From NCBI GenBank assembly GCA_023362775.1, contig JALMGJ010000015.1, positions 14,784,001 to 14,848,000 on the forward strand: a stretch of 64,000 nt of DNA, written 5' to 3'. Below are positions 43,109 through 55,539 of this stretch, piece by piece (position 1 is the stretch's first letter; each line of letters starts with the position of its first letter). Source of the stretch: Charina bottae. Taxonomy: Eukaryota > Chordata > Lepidosauria > Squamata > Charinaidae. Below the pieces are notes generated by a model. The model saw only the letters and a list, made by a program, of their open reading frames with translations, made no database searches and was not told the origin of the DNA. The translations under genes were made by a program, and so were the position numbers.

Positions 43109-46100
43109 GAAGTACGTGGAAAAGTCACAGATGGATATCACTGTGTTTCTTACCGCTCCTACAGGGTGAAACTTCTGCTCTTTAAAGTCAAATAAGTCAG
43201 CCCAAGTAGGAAAATCACTGGTGAATTACATAAATTACATACCTCGTGACTTATCATGGGGAACAGTATCTATCAGTTGTGCAGGGTGGTTCACCAGGGT
43301 ATCAGTTGTCCTCCTGGTTTGCTTGCCTGCTTGATCTACAAAACAAGTTGAGGGAGGCATCTGTCTTGGACAAAGACACCAAGTTATGAAGATGCGAAGT
43401 GTAAGAACCTTGTGCCTCTCTGTTTTGTCTTTGAGCAGCAGTTTGGCTGAGATCTTTGGCTCCCAGATCCTGCTGGGAGTTTGCCAGGTGAGATGAATCA
43501 CTCAGGAGGTTAAACTTGCTCCCTCTGTAACAAATGCCGAATTTAATGGCTGTGTTTAGGTGTTTTGAGACCCCGTAGTGTTTCCAACAACAGTGATGGC
43601 TCTTTTATGATAATGCAAGCAAGCTCTATTATGAAATAAATGCATTTTAAGGTTTTCTCTGGCAACAAAATTCAAGGATCATTCTGTATGTTGGCATGAA
43701 AGAATCAAAAACAGTTTAGTAAGTGGATGCAAGTGCTGTTTCATGTCACCCACTTAATGGATGTACTGTGTTCTTTCAGTTTCTGTGGCCTGAAAAAATG
43801 GGAGTCCCCCTCCCCTTCTTTAATGCCAGAGCACCATTCATTCTGGCATTCAATTGATATTTTTCTTCTGTTGTTTCAGCATAAAAAATATTTGCCAGTT
43901 TATTAAATTTTTGGCGTCATTTGTTTGGTTCTTGGCAATTGAAAAGAGTCTATCTTTCTTGATTAATAACATGGCATTTAATAAGGGGAAGTTCAGCTGT
44001 TGGTGGTGTATTAAAGCATGAACCAATACAGAAATTTTTTGTTCACCGAGCAGACAGCAAACATGGTTTTGTTAGATTTTAGTTGTGGACTAAACCAACA
44101 ATTTTGTAAGCAATCAATAAGAGGGCTAGGATTTATTCAAATAACTCTTCAGCCTTATAGCTAAATGTTAATCCTGTGCACATTTATGACTCTGCTTGCA
44201 CATTAAACACATCTCTTGTTTTATTTATCCTCAGCTGCTTTTTTAATACAGGTGGCAGAAGTCTAGGAAGGTAAAGGAAGGGTTAAGGATGAACCTGTTC
44301 AAAAGAATAGCGCAACTGAGATATTGCTGGGCAATACTGTTAGTGTTAACATGGTTCTGAGTGGTGATTAATGGCCAATTCTAGTAATTCTTGGGTGAAA
44401 ACTGACTTCCCTCTGTTTATTTCAGTCAGGATCCAGGCTTTTAGGTTTGGAAAGAAATCTGCTTGGTACCCTTAGTAATGCTATGAGATAGTCATGACTT
44501 TTTTAGTTCTCTTCAGCCTCTTAGGAATGTCCTTCCTTCAGCGTTGGTGGGTTCAGCATTGCTATTGTCCCACTTTAGCTTAGATGGTTGACTATAGAAA
44601 TTGATGTTATGCTCTGATTAAGTGGCTTTGATTCTATCTATCTTCGAACTCCACCCACATTTCATCATGACCTTTAATGTCAGTGGAGATAATCTTGATT
44701 TTATCTTCTATATAACTTTTAATTACGAGACCCTGAGAGTATCAGGATCCTGTCACAAGCAATTAGATTTCCATCTCACAGGAAAACCAGCTGTCAGCCC
44801 AATGGAGCTATGGGCAAGAATCACAGAAAAGGATGAACTTCCAAAGAGAATCATCTGAAGACTAGAATGAACTGAAATAGGTATGGTAACCCAAGGCAGT
44901 CAAGATATTTAGTTTCAAAGGAAGCAGAGGGCAGGAATGTAAGCAGGGAAAATTTTCTTTCATCAAGACAAATGATTCGGCTGAAAGTTTCTAGTGTGAT
45001 GCCTGAGTGGGTCCATCGTTGTTGGAGGAAACACAATTTGCAAGGTTTTGGTAAAGTCTAGGCCTTAATGACACAGAGGAACAAGGTGCTGAGATATGAA
45101 ACCTTGTTTCAAACCTTCCTAACACCTTACAGGGATGGGCTGGAAACTTGTCTGAATGGACAAGTTGATAGCTTATAGAGCCAATGAGAAGATGGGTGTG
45201 ATTGGAAATGAGAAGCTTTGTCTCATTGCTGTTTTCAGCCAAAGGGGGAAAAAAAATCTCATGTTCACCTCTCTCATGACCAACCATTTCGTACACAGTA
45301 ATATCTACCTGATACAACATTAAAAAAAAAGTTACCAAACTCCAACAAACAAGACCGAAAAAGTTGTGTGCTGTGATTTTGTATGCATTGTTTTGTTTCT
45401 TTCATTAATTCTGGCTGCCATGCTGTATGCTGAGATGAACAAATAGCTTTGGTCTGTGAAGATCAATACCAGATCACTGATAATGCCTATCTAGTCAAAG
45501 AGTAGATTATTTGATAAATGGGGTGGTCCATATATTTTGACACTTGTTAGCTGTATAGCCCAGACCAAACCAGCCAGACTAATGTTTTATCATAACCCAC
45601 CCCCAGGATGAGTAAATAGAATATTTCCTTTTTGGTCAAAACCCTATATATCCTAGTTCTTTTAAAAAAAGAAGAAAAGTCCTTTGTAAGTAATAGATTC
45701 CTTGCAAAAGAAAAGAGAACACATGGACAGTATAAAATTTGTAGGAGATTTTGTCCACCTGATGTTCCAAAACTTAGCTTTGCGTTGCACAAAGGTACAG
45801 TATAAAAAAGGTGTGCAGCAGTATAAAGCTATCTTCTTTTAATTCTGCACTAGTAAGGTAGTATTCTCTTCTGGCTATTTGAAATGTTTTAATTAATTTA
45901 TTTTTTTTTTAAAAAAATTCCCACTGGTTTGCAGTATTCTCTAATATGGGGGGTGGTATCTAGTATGGAACCAAAATGGGACCACTGAGGTTTGTAGAAG
46001 TGCAAACCAATTTTCGGAGGAAAAAGAAATCTTGAGTAAAGGAGAGGCTTATTCTGAGCTGACTGGTAAGGTCTGAATAGGCTCATTGACTGTATAATCA

Positions 46101-47008
46101 TCTGAGGGAGGAAAATGGAAAAGTGATGGAATGAAGTACCCAGCAAGAAGATCCAATTGACAAGTTGGTAGAAATTCAGAAAAGCTGTCTCCCCTGCAAC
46201 ATTGTGATGATAATCTCATCTCTTCCATCTAGATTCAGTTTGGCAGGTGATCGGAGCAGGATCTTTTCTTTGGGGCATCTTGATGGTGGAACATTCTCCC
46301 CCCTTTCAAGGCCTTTAAAGACTTTCTTTGGCATCTGAAAGCTTGAACAGTTTTTCAGCGTTGCTTTTTGTCAACCAGCAATGGTTGGGCTCTTCTTTCT
46401 TTGAGTATTGTATAAATGTGTTTTTCAGGGTTTATGAATCTTTTCAAAAGTGTATTTTATGGTTGCTAGTCTCTTTGCGGAGGGGAGGTTCTTTGCTGAA
46501 AAGCAGGATGGAGGTGTCAATAGATAAAGTGTGGCACAGCAGAGGTGGTTCTTGGGGAAATCCTTGATGATGCAGAGCTGCTAAAGTTGGGATGGATGCT
46601 TTTTAAAGAGGGAAAATGCTTGGCACCATCATAGATGCTCTCAATGTTACTGGGGATTTTTCCATGATTGGAAGATTGTCAACTACAACTTGCGTTGTGG
46701 GAGGAAAGGTTCTCAAGTAATGCGCAGATCCCCATTTAGCAGCAGAGAAAGAATAGCCTGTCAACACATTCTCCATTACTATTTATCATAATCCTACTTG
46801 GTATCCATTGCAAGAAATTGTTGCCTTATGGAAGACCGGTGACTTCTAGTACACATTCTTGGGTATGAGGACAGGGCCATATGATGGTATTTATGGAACA
46901 TATTTTGGTCTGGAACCTCGTGTATGAGTAAAAATTGATAATGATGAATGGCCATAATCACTATCATTACCTTATATACCAAGAGCAAAATCCTTTTGGG
47001 AGACTTAT
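43109..47008. other. No gene seen: unique AT-rich DNA
   Basis: About 3.9 kb without an identifiable repeat or exon. 43530-44260 lacks repeat texture and has homeodomain-like and TTTGGCGTCATTTG words, so it may include conserved non-coding DNA. Confidence 0.4.
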
Positions 47009-47009
47009 T

Positions 47010-47110
47010 TATTTATTTAAATAACTTATCTGGCTGCCTATCTCACATAGTGATCCTCGGTGGATCACAACACCCAATAAAAACAATAGAATAAAAGCAG
47101 AACAACCCTT
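47010..47110 (-). mobile_element. LINE or SINE 3' end fragment
   Basis: On the minus strand TTGTGATCCACCGAGGATCAC and AGATAGGCAGCCAGATAAGT lead into an AAATAAATAAATAA tail, an L2/CR1-like terminal pattern. It is adjacent to the next LINE end. Confidence 0.45.
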
Positions 47111-47162
47111 CCCACCAGGTGACCAAACAAACAATTCTTTATTACGGTCATAGGCCAGCATA

Positions 47163-47868
47163 AGGTCACTCATGCCCTGGTCATCTCCCATATAGACTAC
47201 TGCAATGCGCTCTACATGGGGCTACCCTTGAAGAGTATCCGGAAGCTCCAACTGGTCCAGAATGCGGCAGTGCGTGCAGTTATTGGTGCCCCTAGATCGG
47301 CCCATGTGACACCTCTGCTACGCCAGCTGCACTGGATGCCAGTATGCTTCCGGGTGCAATTCAAGGTGTTGGTTTTGACCTTTAAAGCCCTACATGGCAT
47401 GGGACCAGGATACCTGAGGGACCGCCTCATCCCCATAACTTCAAACCGTCCCACTCGATTATGTAGAGAGCGCATGCTTCGGACCCCGTCGGTAAGGGAG
47501 TTTCGGTTGACGGGGTCCAGAAGGCGTGCCTTCTCGGCAGTGGCGCCTGCCCTTTGGAACATTCTGCCCCCGGAGGTGAGGCAGGCCCCATCACTCTTAT
47601 CCTTCCGGAAGAATTTAAAGACCTGGTTTTGCCGCCTCGCGTGGGACGGGAATAGGAATAGCTCCTCATGGGTATGGTTGGTGTCTTAGAGCCCTTTTAA
47701 GATCATGTGGGTCCTAGGTTGGTTGAGATCGCCCGCTTGGATTTTCTATTTAATTTATAATAATAAGTAATTATATATTGTATTGTATATTTTTAGTAGA
47801 ATTTTAATTTTTATGTTTGTAAACCGCCCAGAGTCCCCTGTGGGGGAGATGGCGCGGTGATAAAAGTC

Positions 47869-47903
<35 letters not shown>

Positions 47904-47904
47904 A
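47163..47904 (+). mobile_element. L2 LINE 3' fragment
   Basis: A 5'-truncated copy of the 27860-28581 part of the large L2 element. It keeps the 3' end GTAAACCGCCCAGAGTCCCC, GCGGTGATAAAAGT and an (AAAT)n run to 47904. Confidence 0.9.
47165..47689 (+). pseudogene. L2 reverse transcriptase C-terminal part, frame open
   Basis: The frame is open for 175 codons from the 5' truncation to a natural stop. It covers VTHALVISHIDYCN, QNAAVRAVIGAPRSAHVTP, FKALHGMGPGYLRDRL, AFSAVAPALWN-LPPEV and FRKNLKTWF. These are the thumb and C-terminal segments after the catalytic domain, so no enzyme activity is possible. It is less decayed than the larger copy: the arginine that became a stop there (28146) is intact here. 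No promoter or host adoption is suggested. Confidence 0.85.
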
Positions 47905-48048
47905 GGAGGGTAGAACGTTTAAAATATAAATCTAAAACGCAGGTCTAGAGGGGGAGAAAAAAGGGGGGTGAAGGCATTGGGTAAATATAGAGGAGCATAG
48001 GATTAGTATAACTGGAAATACATTACTCTAGTAAATTAAAATTGAAGG

Positions 48049-48732
48049 CTAATTTGTGGTACCCGTCATCATCCGGCGAATTTTAAGCGCTGCCGCACAG
48101 AATCTGGCAACATTGTATGTTGTGGTAAGGTTGATGTCTGACAGCAGCAGGGAGGTATAAAATTGTCCTGAGCGCCCCGGGTATTTGTACAACAATGGTG
48201 CAATGAGACTAGTTTGAATGTCTCTATAAAACAGGCACTGAAGGAGCACATGCTCTGTTGTTTCTATGTGGCCAGAGTCACAGGGGCACTGTCTCTCCTG
48301 ATAAGGGATCGTTCGATATCGGCCTTCGAGGACAGCAGATGGGAGGGCATGACATCGTGCCAATGTAAAAGCTCTCCGATGGTTGGGTACCTCTAGTTTA
48401 GATAGGTATAACATGGGGGAGGCACAATACCTACTGGATTCATTGGCAATAAAGGTTGGGGAGGCGGCTATATCCAATTGGCGTTCTGTGTCTATTACCC
48501 GTTGTTTGATGAGTGCTTTGGCCTGATCGTAACCCATGCTGAGTAGCCGCCCTGGAGAGAAGCCCAGGGATGAGATTTTGTTTGTCACTGCTTGTTTCCA
48601 TTTGGATTGGAAGTCATCGCTCAAAGTTAATGGGACAAGGCCAAGGGGAAAAAGGGATAGTCTGAGCCAATAATTGAGTATGACCACCCACACCCTAGCC
48701 TCTATTTTCATGAATCCTGTCTCTAGTCTCAT
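48049..48732 (-). pseudogene. C-terminal region of a non-LTR retrotransposon, 227 codons open
   Basis: It starts MRLETG and runs without a stop to 48049. Residues 8-33 (IEARVWVVILNYWLRL) and a DD-FQSKW segment precede an NHRRAFTLAR region (117-126). A CxC...H...C zinc-knuckle-like motif follows (C149, C151, H161, C166), then FYRDI and a run ending AALKIRR. Such knuckles lie downstream of the reverse transcriptase in several LINE clades. The clade was not identified; Vingi/Ingi-like or another I-group clade is possible. The catalytic domain is absent, because sequence beyond 48780 is a different repeat. The long open frame suggests a fairly recent copy. A domesticated host exon is unlikely but not excluded. 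Confidence 0.55.
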
Positions 48733-48809
48733 TAGAGACGCATTTTGGTACTTGAAGGGCCGATCTTAAGAATTTTGATTGCACCAACCAACCAAATTAT
48801 TAACCACCT

Positions 48810-49500
48810 CACTCAACCCCAATGTGTGGGGGAAGAGCCAGGTCTTCATGGCCTTCCAAAAGGCTAAAGTAAAGCCAGTTTGGTCTAGTGGTTGAGGTGC
48901 TGGGCTAGAAACCAGGAGTCTGTGAGTTCTAGTCCCGCCTTAGGCATGAAAGCCGGCTGGGTGACCTTGGGCCAGTCCCTGTCTCTCAGCCCTAGGAAGG
49001 AGCCAATGGCAAACCAGGAGACTGAGTTCTAGTCCTGCCTTAGGCATGAAAGCCAGCTGGGTGACCTTGGGCCAGTCACACACACTCAGCCCAACTCACC
49101 TCAAGGGGTGGTTGTTGTGGGGAAAATAGGAGGAAGAAGGAGTATTAGGTGTATTTGCCTCCTTGAGTTATTTATAAAAATAATAAAGGCTGGATAAAAA
49201 TTAAATAAATAAACAAATAAATAAACAAATAAATAAAATGTCAGGGATCCCTTGAGTCTCAGGTGGGAGGCTATTCCAAAGGGCTGGAGCGGCTACAGAG
49301 AAGGCACACCTCTGAGGTCTCATCAGATGGCAGCGTTTAAAGGAAGGGACGTGGAGTGGGGCCCCCCATTTGACTTAGTGGGATGGGCAGATGCCCTCGG
49401 GGAGAGGTGGTCTTGCAAAGAATCTGGCCCTGTGCAGTGGCAAACATCAGCCCATCCAGGGAGAACCCTATTGAGTGCTACCCTTCAAATGCTGAAGTCA
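48810..49500 (-). mobile_element. L2-like LINE C-terminal fragment, split by a SINE
   Basis: Minus-strand translation of 49240-49490 gives CAFSVAAPALWNSLPPET. After the SINE, 48870-48810 gives KAMKTWLFPHTLG. These are consecutive parts of the L2/CR1 C-terminus (compare SAVAPALWN-LPPEV and FRKNLKTWL at 47500-47640). Divergence from the other L2 copies suggests a different subfamily. Confidence 0.65.
48872..49238 (+). mobile_element. L2-tailed SINE with internal ~100-bp duplication
   Basis: Head AGCCAGTTTGGTCTAGTGG (A box) and GAGTTCTAGTCCC (B box). The module from GAGTTCTAGTCC through GAAAGCCGGCTGGGTGACCT to AACCAGGAG occurs at 48924 and again at 49024. The tail is CACCTCAAGGGGTGGTTGTT, TTATTTATAAAAATAATAAA and an (AAATA/AAACA)n run. 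It sits inside the L2-like fragment. Confidence 0.8.
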
Positions 49501-52280
49501 ATATTGGACACACTCCATCTTTCAGTTATGAATCTCTTGAAGCATGTTACCATCTTGAGTCATCAAAGTGCCTCCCTGTGCAGCTTACAAATATCAGTAG
49601 ACAGTCTTTGGCTTCAGGCTTACCATCTGAAAGGCACGGCCTGCAAGGAATGAGGAAGGGGAAAGAGATAATCAAGCTTGAAAGTTCTCATCACCACCAG
49701 AGCAGATAGAAACCGCTCTGATGGGAAATTAAGTGGGTAACTTTTGGGTAGAAGCCTAAGCAGCAAAGGTGATGGAATAATAATGATATATTATGATCAC
49801 TTGGAGGATACACAATTGACAGGTTGTCATCTTTTTCAACTCCGTGTCCAAATCTATGCAACATTAGTAACCTCATTGTAGCAGGAGACAAATACTTATT
49901 TCCATGCATCTCAGCGTTTTCATCTAGGAGACAATCCTTGCTAAATATTGGTTGCTTGTATTCTTGGCTGTTTATTGGCTTTCCAAATCTGACACTTTGG
50001 CAACTGTTGCATAGAATGCAGAGGTGGTACCACTCTGGGACCTGGCTTTATGGCATTCGAAAAGCTCATGCCCCATGAATTCGATGGCACTCATGCATTG
50101 TGTGGCTGGCTTTTCCCAACAGTGCTGTGTGGATGTGTCTCTGGGCCCAGGCTGCCAGCCGAACGCTGACATTTGGCAAATAGCCTTTCAGAAAAAAACT
50201 ATTCCGAAAGATGTTCCTCTCTATTCATCAGAAGCTGTCGCCCCAGGAATCCCACTGCCATATAGTCCCCTTTCTTCAGACAGATCTTTTCCCTCCCCTT
50301 CCTCCTTGTGTCTCTGGTATATCTATGAAAACAGGAACATTATTAACATATTAATGATCAGATGTTATGTTTTAGGCTTGCATTTTAAAAGTCCTTCGCA
50401 ATGCAGAAGAAGGATGGTTTGACAGTCTTAATTCAACACAAGGCGACAAATGCAGCTTATAATGAAATTAACATAAATCCTTGGTGTTAATCATTTAGCA
50501 TTATTGATAGCCATATTAAAAGGAAGTCTCACAATCTTGGACATGCAAAAGGGAAACGCAATGCTTTTTTCCAGCTGTCCTGAGATGCTCTGAGCCCATA
50601 TGGTGCCAGAGAACTAGCTTTCTTTTCTAATTTTCCTCCTCTGTTTGAGCTGTCAGCTACCCCCTCCCTTTTTCTTTCTCTGCAGTTTACTTTTTTTTTT
50701 GCCATGTTCCACCCCCCCCCCCTTTTTTCTTTTTTCTTTTTCCAGAGTGCCAGATTTCTGGAGTAGGTCAAAAAACTATCGGCATCTGTAGCTGTCATCA
50801 GTCCCGCAATGAGGCACGAGCGAAATAGCGAGGTGACAATGCTGCAGCCGATCTTCATCGGTTTTAATTTGGGAAACTTCACTTTCATTTATGCATTCAG
50901 CTCTAAAAATCAAAGAACAGCATTTTGAATGGCTTTGGGTGTCTTTTGAAAGTGTTGCTGGAAGTGTGGGCATCTGGGAGGTGGCAGGGTGGGGAGGAAA
51001 ATTATGTCACTTGACAATCCAACCATTGATAACCCTGTCATTTTTAGTATTGGGGGGGGTTGGAGAGAAAGACAAGGAGTAGGCAGTTGCCTATTTTGGG
51101 ACCTTGTTGTATGGATGAGAGGGGCTAGATGAGGGTGAGGAGAGGAAGTTAGTTTTGCAAATGGATAAATTTGCTAATCAGAATTCTGTTTTTGGAAATT
51201 ATTGCTTTGCAGAAGAATCTTCTTTAAAAGACTCTTGCAAGTCTGAAAGCACTTCTCCCCTCCTTTACTTTTAATTTCCAAAAACCTAGGGAGGGTCCCT
51301 TCTGAAACACTTCCCACACCCCTTTTCCTTCTATGAGTTGAGATACTTTTTGCATGATGGTTGTCCAGTCTGCAGCTCTTCCTCCTGTCTCCCAAGGTCA
51401 TTCCCACATACCATTACATCCTAGGCAAAGAGAAATTGGATGATGTATTCAGGGGTATGTCTACTTATCCCACTGGTGTAATTAGAAATGTTAGGCTCTG
51501 GAAACACACACACACGACACATATTATGCTTTTACCAATCATTCCATACCTAGAGCTTTTATTATATAATTAATACCCTCTTTGAGTTGAGACTCACATG
51601 TCCAAGAGGTTTTCTTGCAACAACATGGAAGTGATTTACTATTCTTTTCCCTTTTTTTCTGCTTCCCAGGTTAATCTACAGCCTTACAAACCACTAAAGA
51701 TTTCCTAATAGGTTCTCATTGAAGAACTCATCCTACTTATTTGGGGGTCAGCGCTGTCATCTGCTAAGCCTCAATGGGAGTATCTTCAACTCAGAAATCT
51801 AGGCATGGACCTCAACCTCCAGAATTCCCCAGCCAGCATGGCCATTGCTGAGAATGCCAGTGGTTGAAGTCCATAGAACTGGAGGAGATCCAGGTTGGGG
51901 AAGACTGCATCAAGCCCCTTCAGAATAGGCAAATCTCTTGTAACAAGTCATGATTACAACAGCCCCCAGTGGGCTGAGTTAAGAAAGTTCAGAGATAGGA
52001 GACTGGTAAGACGGCCAAAGCATCTCTCTGAGAAAATGGCTGTATTTTGTTCTGAGCAAAGCTCTGTCTAGTCCTGCAATTGCTTTCTTCTTCTAGGCAC
52101 CAGGACAGAAATATTAGTGCAAAATAGCTTCCCTGTTTCTAACAAAGACCATATCTACAGGCTCAGTGTGAAAAACCTCCCTGAATGAGGCAACTTGTAG
52201 CCCCACCTCTTTCATGCCTTTTCTAAGCCCCCTTCTTTTGTTGACATGGTCTGTGCTTCTGACAAAGACACCTGGATGGA
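49500..52280. other. No gene seen: unique AT-rich DNA
   Basis: Includes the CpG-retaining block listed next, an LTR-like piece at about 51235-51440 (CTGCAGCTCTTCCTCCTGTC), and a worn hAT-like piece at 51797-51905 (CAGAATTCCCCAGCCAGCAT). Confidence 0.4.
50440..50960. promoter_or_regulatory. Possible conserved non-coding element
   Basis: Non-repeat sequence with at least six CpG sites within 50805-50865 (CCCGC, CACGAGCG, AGCGAGG, GCCGATC, ATCGG), unusual outside repeats here. It also has homeodomain-like TTAATCATTTAGC and TTTTAATTTGGG words. A 119-codon minus frame (50529-50888) crosses it but contains low-complexity Lys/Glu stretches. Texture only. Confidence 0.25.
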
Positions 52281-52284
52281 TGAA

Positions 52285-52672
52285 TGGATTATGTGGCATC
52301 AAGTCGTTTTTGACTCCTAGTGACAACATAGATTTTCTCCATGATGATCTATCCCTAACCTGTTCTTTCAGGTCTTCCAATGGTACACTCATCGCCACTG
52401 TAACTGAGTCCATCCACCTTGCTGCTGGTCATCTTCTCTTTCCTTCCACCTTTCCCAGCATCAGAGCCTTCTCCAGAGAGCTGGTCTTTGCGTGATGTGT
52501 CCGAAGTGGGATAATTTGAGCCCGGTCGTTTGTGCCTTGAGTGAGAACTCTGGGTTGATTTGTTTGATGATCCATTGGTTTGTTTTCTTGGCTGTCCATG
52601 GTATCTTCAGGAGTCTTGGAGAACATCCTTATTACTTTATCTACTAACATGAATGAACAATAGTGTAACATC
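52285..52672 (-). mobile_element. RTE-clade LINE 3' end
   Basis: The minus frame encodes NDRAQIIPLRTHHAKTSSLE, ALMLGKVEGKRR, a TGA, then WMDSVTVAMS and KEQVRDRSSWRKS. A shift follows and the terminal LDGT region is scrambled. The TGA lies at the same CGA-type codon as in the 3245 copy. It extends further 5' than that copy. Confidence 0.75.
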
Positions 52673-52679
52673 CAGTTCT

Positions 52680-55470
52680 AAACTGGAAGGCCTGAATAGA
52701 TTTTCATCCAGGTAGATGAGTGGATAGATTTTATTTGCAAGTGGTCACAAAATGCAGAGAAAACAAAAAAAAGTTAGTGTAGGTTTTAAGAAAATATTGC
52801 CTGCTGCTAAGTTATATTTGACAAAAATTCTCCTCTACCCATTTTACTGCCACCAAATAGCAAGAAAAAAAAAAAAAGGGGGGGGGAGCAGGTAACCTGC
52901 AGAGGGCGTAGTTCATGCGGCAGATATGTGTAAATCTTTGTTTTAACAGCAAAATTTTGCTACTTTTAGGCTCATCAGGCTAGATTTTTTGAATGATGCC
53001 TCACAGGTCAATATTTCAACAATAAAAAAGGGGCGGGAGAGAAGGAGACCCTCTGTTTAGATTTTTATGCTTCCAATTTAGGCAATTAACCTAGAACTCT
53101 TCCCAATTTGTATATAAAAACAACCTCCAGGGCTTAGATTGCAGTGGCAGTTTTAAAACCTAGAGTGAATCAGTGTGAAATATAAGCGCCTTGCAAACAG
53201 AGGGGTGTTTTATAATGGAACCACTGACAGACCCTTAACTACAGAGGCGCTAGCGGGCACCCCCGTAAGATGGGAATAAAACTAAATTACATCACTTGTC
53301 ATCATTAAGACATTTTTTTTTGTCTCAGCTCTTCATTTGAAAGCTCTGTAGTTAATGAACGATTACTGAACCATGACATCAAAATGGCTAAAATATAGGA
53401 ATTCAAGTGAGGTCAACTCGAGTATTTTTTAAACCGTGAAATTAAGGAACCCGTTCATATAGATGGGGGGTTGCAACATTAGTTTGCTTTGTAAGGCTGC
53501 CTTTAAGCCTCAGGAATGCCCCATATTTTAGAGGGCAAAAATTATGCTCTCTTGTGAATGGAAGAGGCAAAACAAGAACTCTCCAAGTCCATGTACACGT
53601 GGGCCACATCCATTTCACTCACTTTCTTGTTAGAAGGAGACTTACACAATCTGATTTTGCTGTTTCTTGAAATATTCTGATGCAGAGTCCTCTGGCTTAA
53701 CTACAGATCCCAACTTCTAAAGGATTTCACTTTTCTACAGATGTTGCAATGCAGCTGTCAGTCATGGGGACATGCCCAGGTAGATCTGTAGTTCTGCCTT
53801 TTGAAATGGGCAGATTGCCAAAATTGAATTATGCTCCATGCTAGCAGCCATACGCTTACGGGAGGCGCCTTCCATCGATACAGGCTTGAAAATGGGCACA
53901 TCCACAGCGGCATCTCTGAAAATGCTCTTAACAATTCCGTAGGTTCATGTGGGGGCAGAGCTGGTGCCCTACAGAAGAAGTATCCTCGTATTGATGTTGC
54001 TACCTGGGTACTCTCGGAAAAACACTTAACACCAATTAGACTGTAAGAATTTCAGCAGAGCAAGAGGTATAATACAATTCAGGGCATCAAGGATGTATTT
54101 TTCAACTCAGCATTCTAAATTTCACAGATTTGAAGAAGTGATGCTTTCTTTCCTTTTTCTTGGCTAATTGAGAAACTGCCATAAACACATAGAAACAATT
54201 GGGTCAGAACATTGAAAAATTAAGACTATGATCTGATGGACGATAACTGGGATTAAAGTTCCCAGGAACACAGTGAGCAAACCTAGATCGGTCTGCCCAT
54301 CCTTGTTTCCTGGGCAGTACTATTCAAACAACAGAACAAAAAGCTAATATCCAATGACAACCCCTCCCAACAGCCTGTAATGTGTGGGGCGTGTGTATGG
54401 TTTGCATGTGTTTGTGCAGGCGCATGTTTGTTTTTTCCCAAGGTTTTGAAACCTCCAGGGCAGTTAGAAACCCATGTTTTTCATTGAACTGTGTCTTTTT
54501 GAAATTCACTAGCCTGACATGTCATTGGCATGACGTGTCTCAGCCTGTTACACTGAAATGCCACATTACACTGTGTGACAAGACAGGCCAACAAAAAGGG
54601 ACAAGGCGCATCAGCCCGATGGGATATCAAGCTTGAGAAATTCAAGCCATGCGTCTCAGTCTGTCTATACATAAAGGAACAACAACAACAAAGATTTGGC
54701 TCTGAAATTTAAAACTCAAGTTTCTCTCCCCCCTCCCTCCCTCCCTCCCCCCCTCCCTCCCTCCCTCCCTCAAAAGCTCCTTGGATCAATAGGGAACTCT
54801 AGGAATTTCTCTTTCATGCACTTTATCTTGCAGTTGGTGAGAAAGTTTTTATCCAAATCTAGACTTTTCAAACCTCAATACCGTTATGCATTTGTGTTTT
54901 TGAAGGGTATTAGGTCAGTCTCTTAAAACAGGTTTACAGAAGGCTAACATTACAACAGAAGATAAAAAGCTGGACAATTGCCACTCAGGTAGAAAAAAAA
55001 GGTAACTCTGCAAATTATGAAAGCAGAAAGAAAACCAGACACCTAGCAGCATAAAAGCAATTGACAGGATTTAAAAACCAAAGGGGACGGGAGCAGCATC
55101 TTTGCCTGGTATGAGATGACGTGAATGGAGATGGCAAGCTGATCTCCTGGGGAGAACGCTCTGCGGTGCTAGAAGGCTCCCCTTGGAGCTGCTTTAGAAA
55201 TCGTTCCATGGAGTGTGGGTAAGCAACCAGTGTCCCTGAGGCCGTGTGTCCAAGGGCCAGGTATAACATGTGATGTGTGGCCCTTGGAGCAATAGGGGCC
55301 CTGCCTACTTTTCCCACTGTCCAGATGATCAACTGGCCTGTGCAAAGCCAATCAGCTAATCATGGCGTTTAATTGACTCATGTGTGCTAAACTTGCAATT
55401 TACAAATCACATGGGCAAATGAAAACAACAACAACCCTGAAACATTGTGTCTTAACATGTTGCGTGAATT
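52680..55470. other. No gene seen: unique AT-rich DNA
   Basis: Contains a CCCT-rich tract (54724-54770), an (AAC)n patch near 54679 and homopolymers. 53290-54050 has no repeat signature. No exon recognised. Confidence 0.4.
54724..54770. repeat. (CCCT)n low-complexity tract
   Basis: Pyrimidine-only run with CCCT units and a C6 interruption. Confidence 0.95.
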
Positions 55471-55477
55471 AGGTTAT

Positions 55478-55530
55478 CACATTTATTTATTCATTTAATT
55501 TCTATAGCCGCCCATCTCAACAAGTGACAT
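55478..55530 (-). mobile_element. L2 3' terminal fragment
   Basis: ATTTATTTATTCATTTAATT followed by GCCGCCCATCTC on the plus strand is the reverse complement of the L2 end pattern. Confidence 0.55.
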
Positions 55531-55539
55531 TATGCTACA

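Larger units (their letters stand above)
47115..48780 (-). mobile_element. Unassigned non-LTR LINE 3' half, interrupted by an L2 copy
   Basis: The minus-strand coding region (48049-48732) is followed by a 3' untranslated part to about 47906. Beyond the L2 insertion, a final GACCGTAATAAAGAATTG with a TTGTTTG tail (47115-47160) looks like the true 3' end. The join across the L2 copy is inference from orientation and adjacency. Confidence 0.5.

Noticed and set aside
42734..43141. 135-codon minus-strand frame rich in Ala and Pro
   Set aside because: It is the GC-rich interior of nested hAT elements. Composition explains its openness.
47009..47191. 60-codon minus frame near a LINE end
   Set aside because: It is a translation of LINE 3' untranslated sequence.
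50529..50888. 119-codon minus-strand frame
   Set aside because: Much of it is low-complexity lysine/glutamate from poly-T and C-rich tracts. No recognisable domain, although the CpG-rich end is reported separately.
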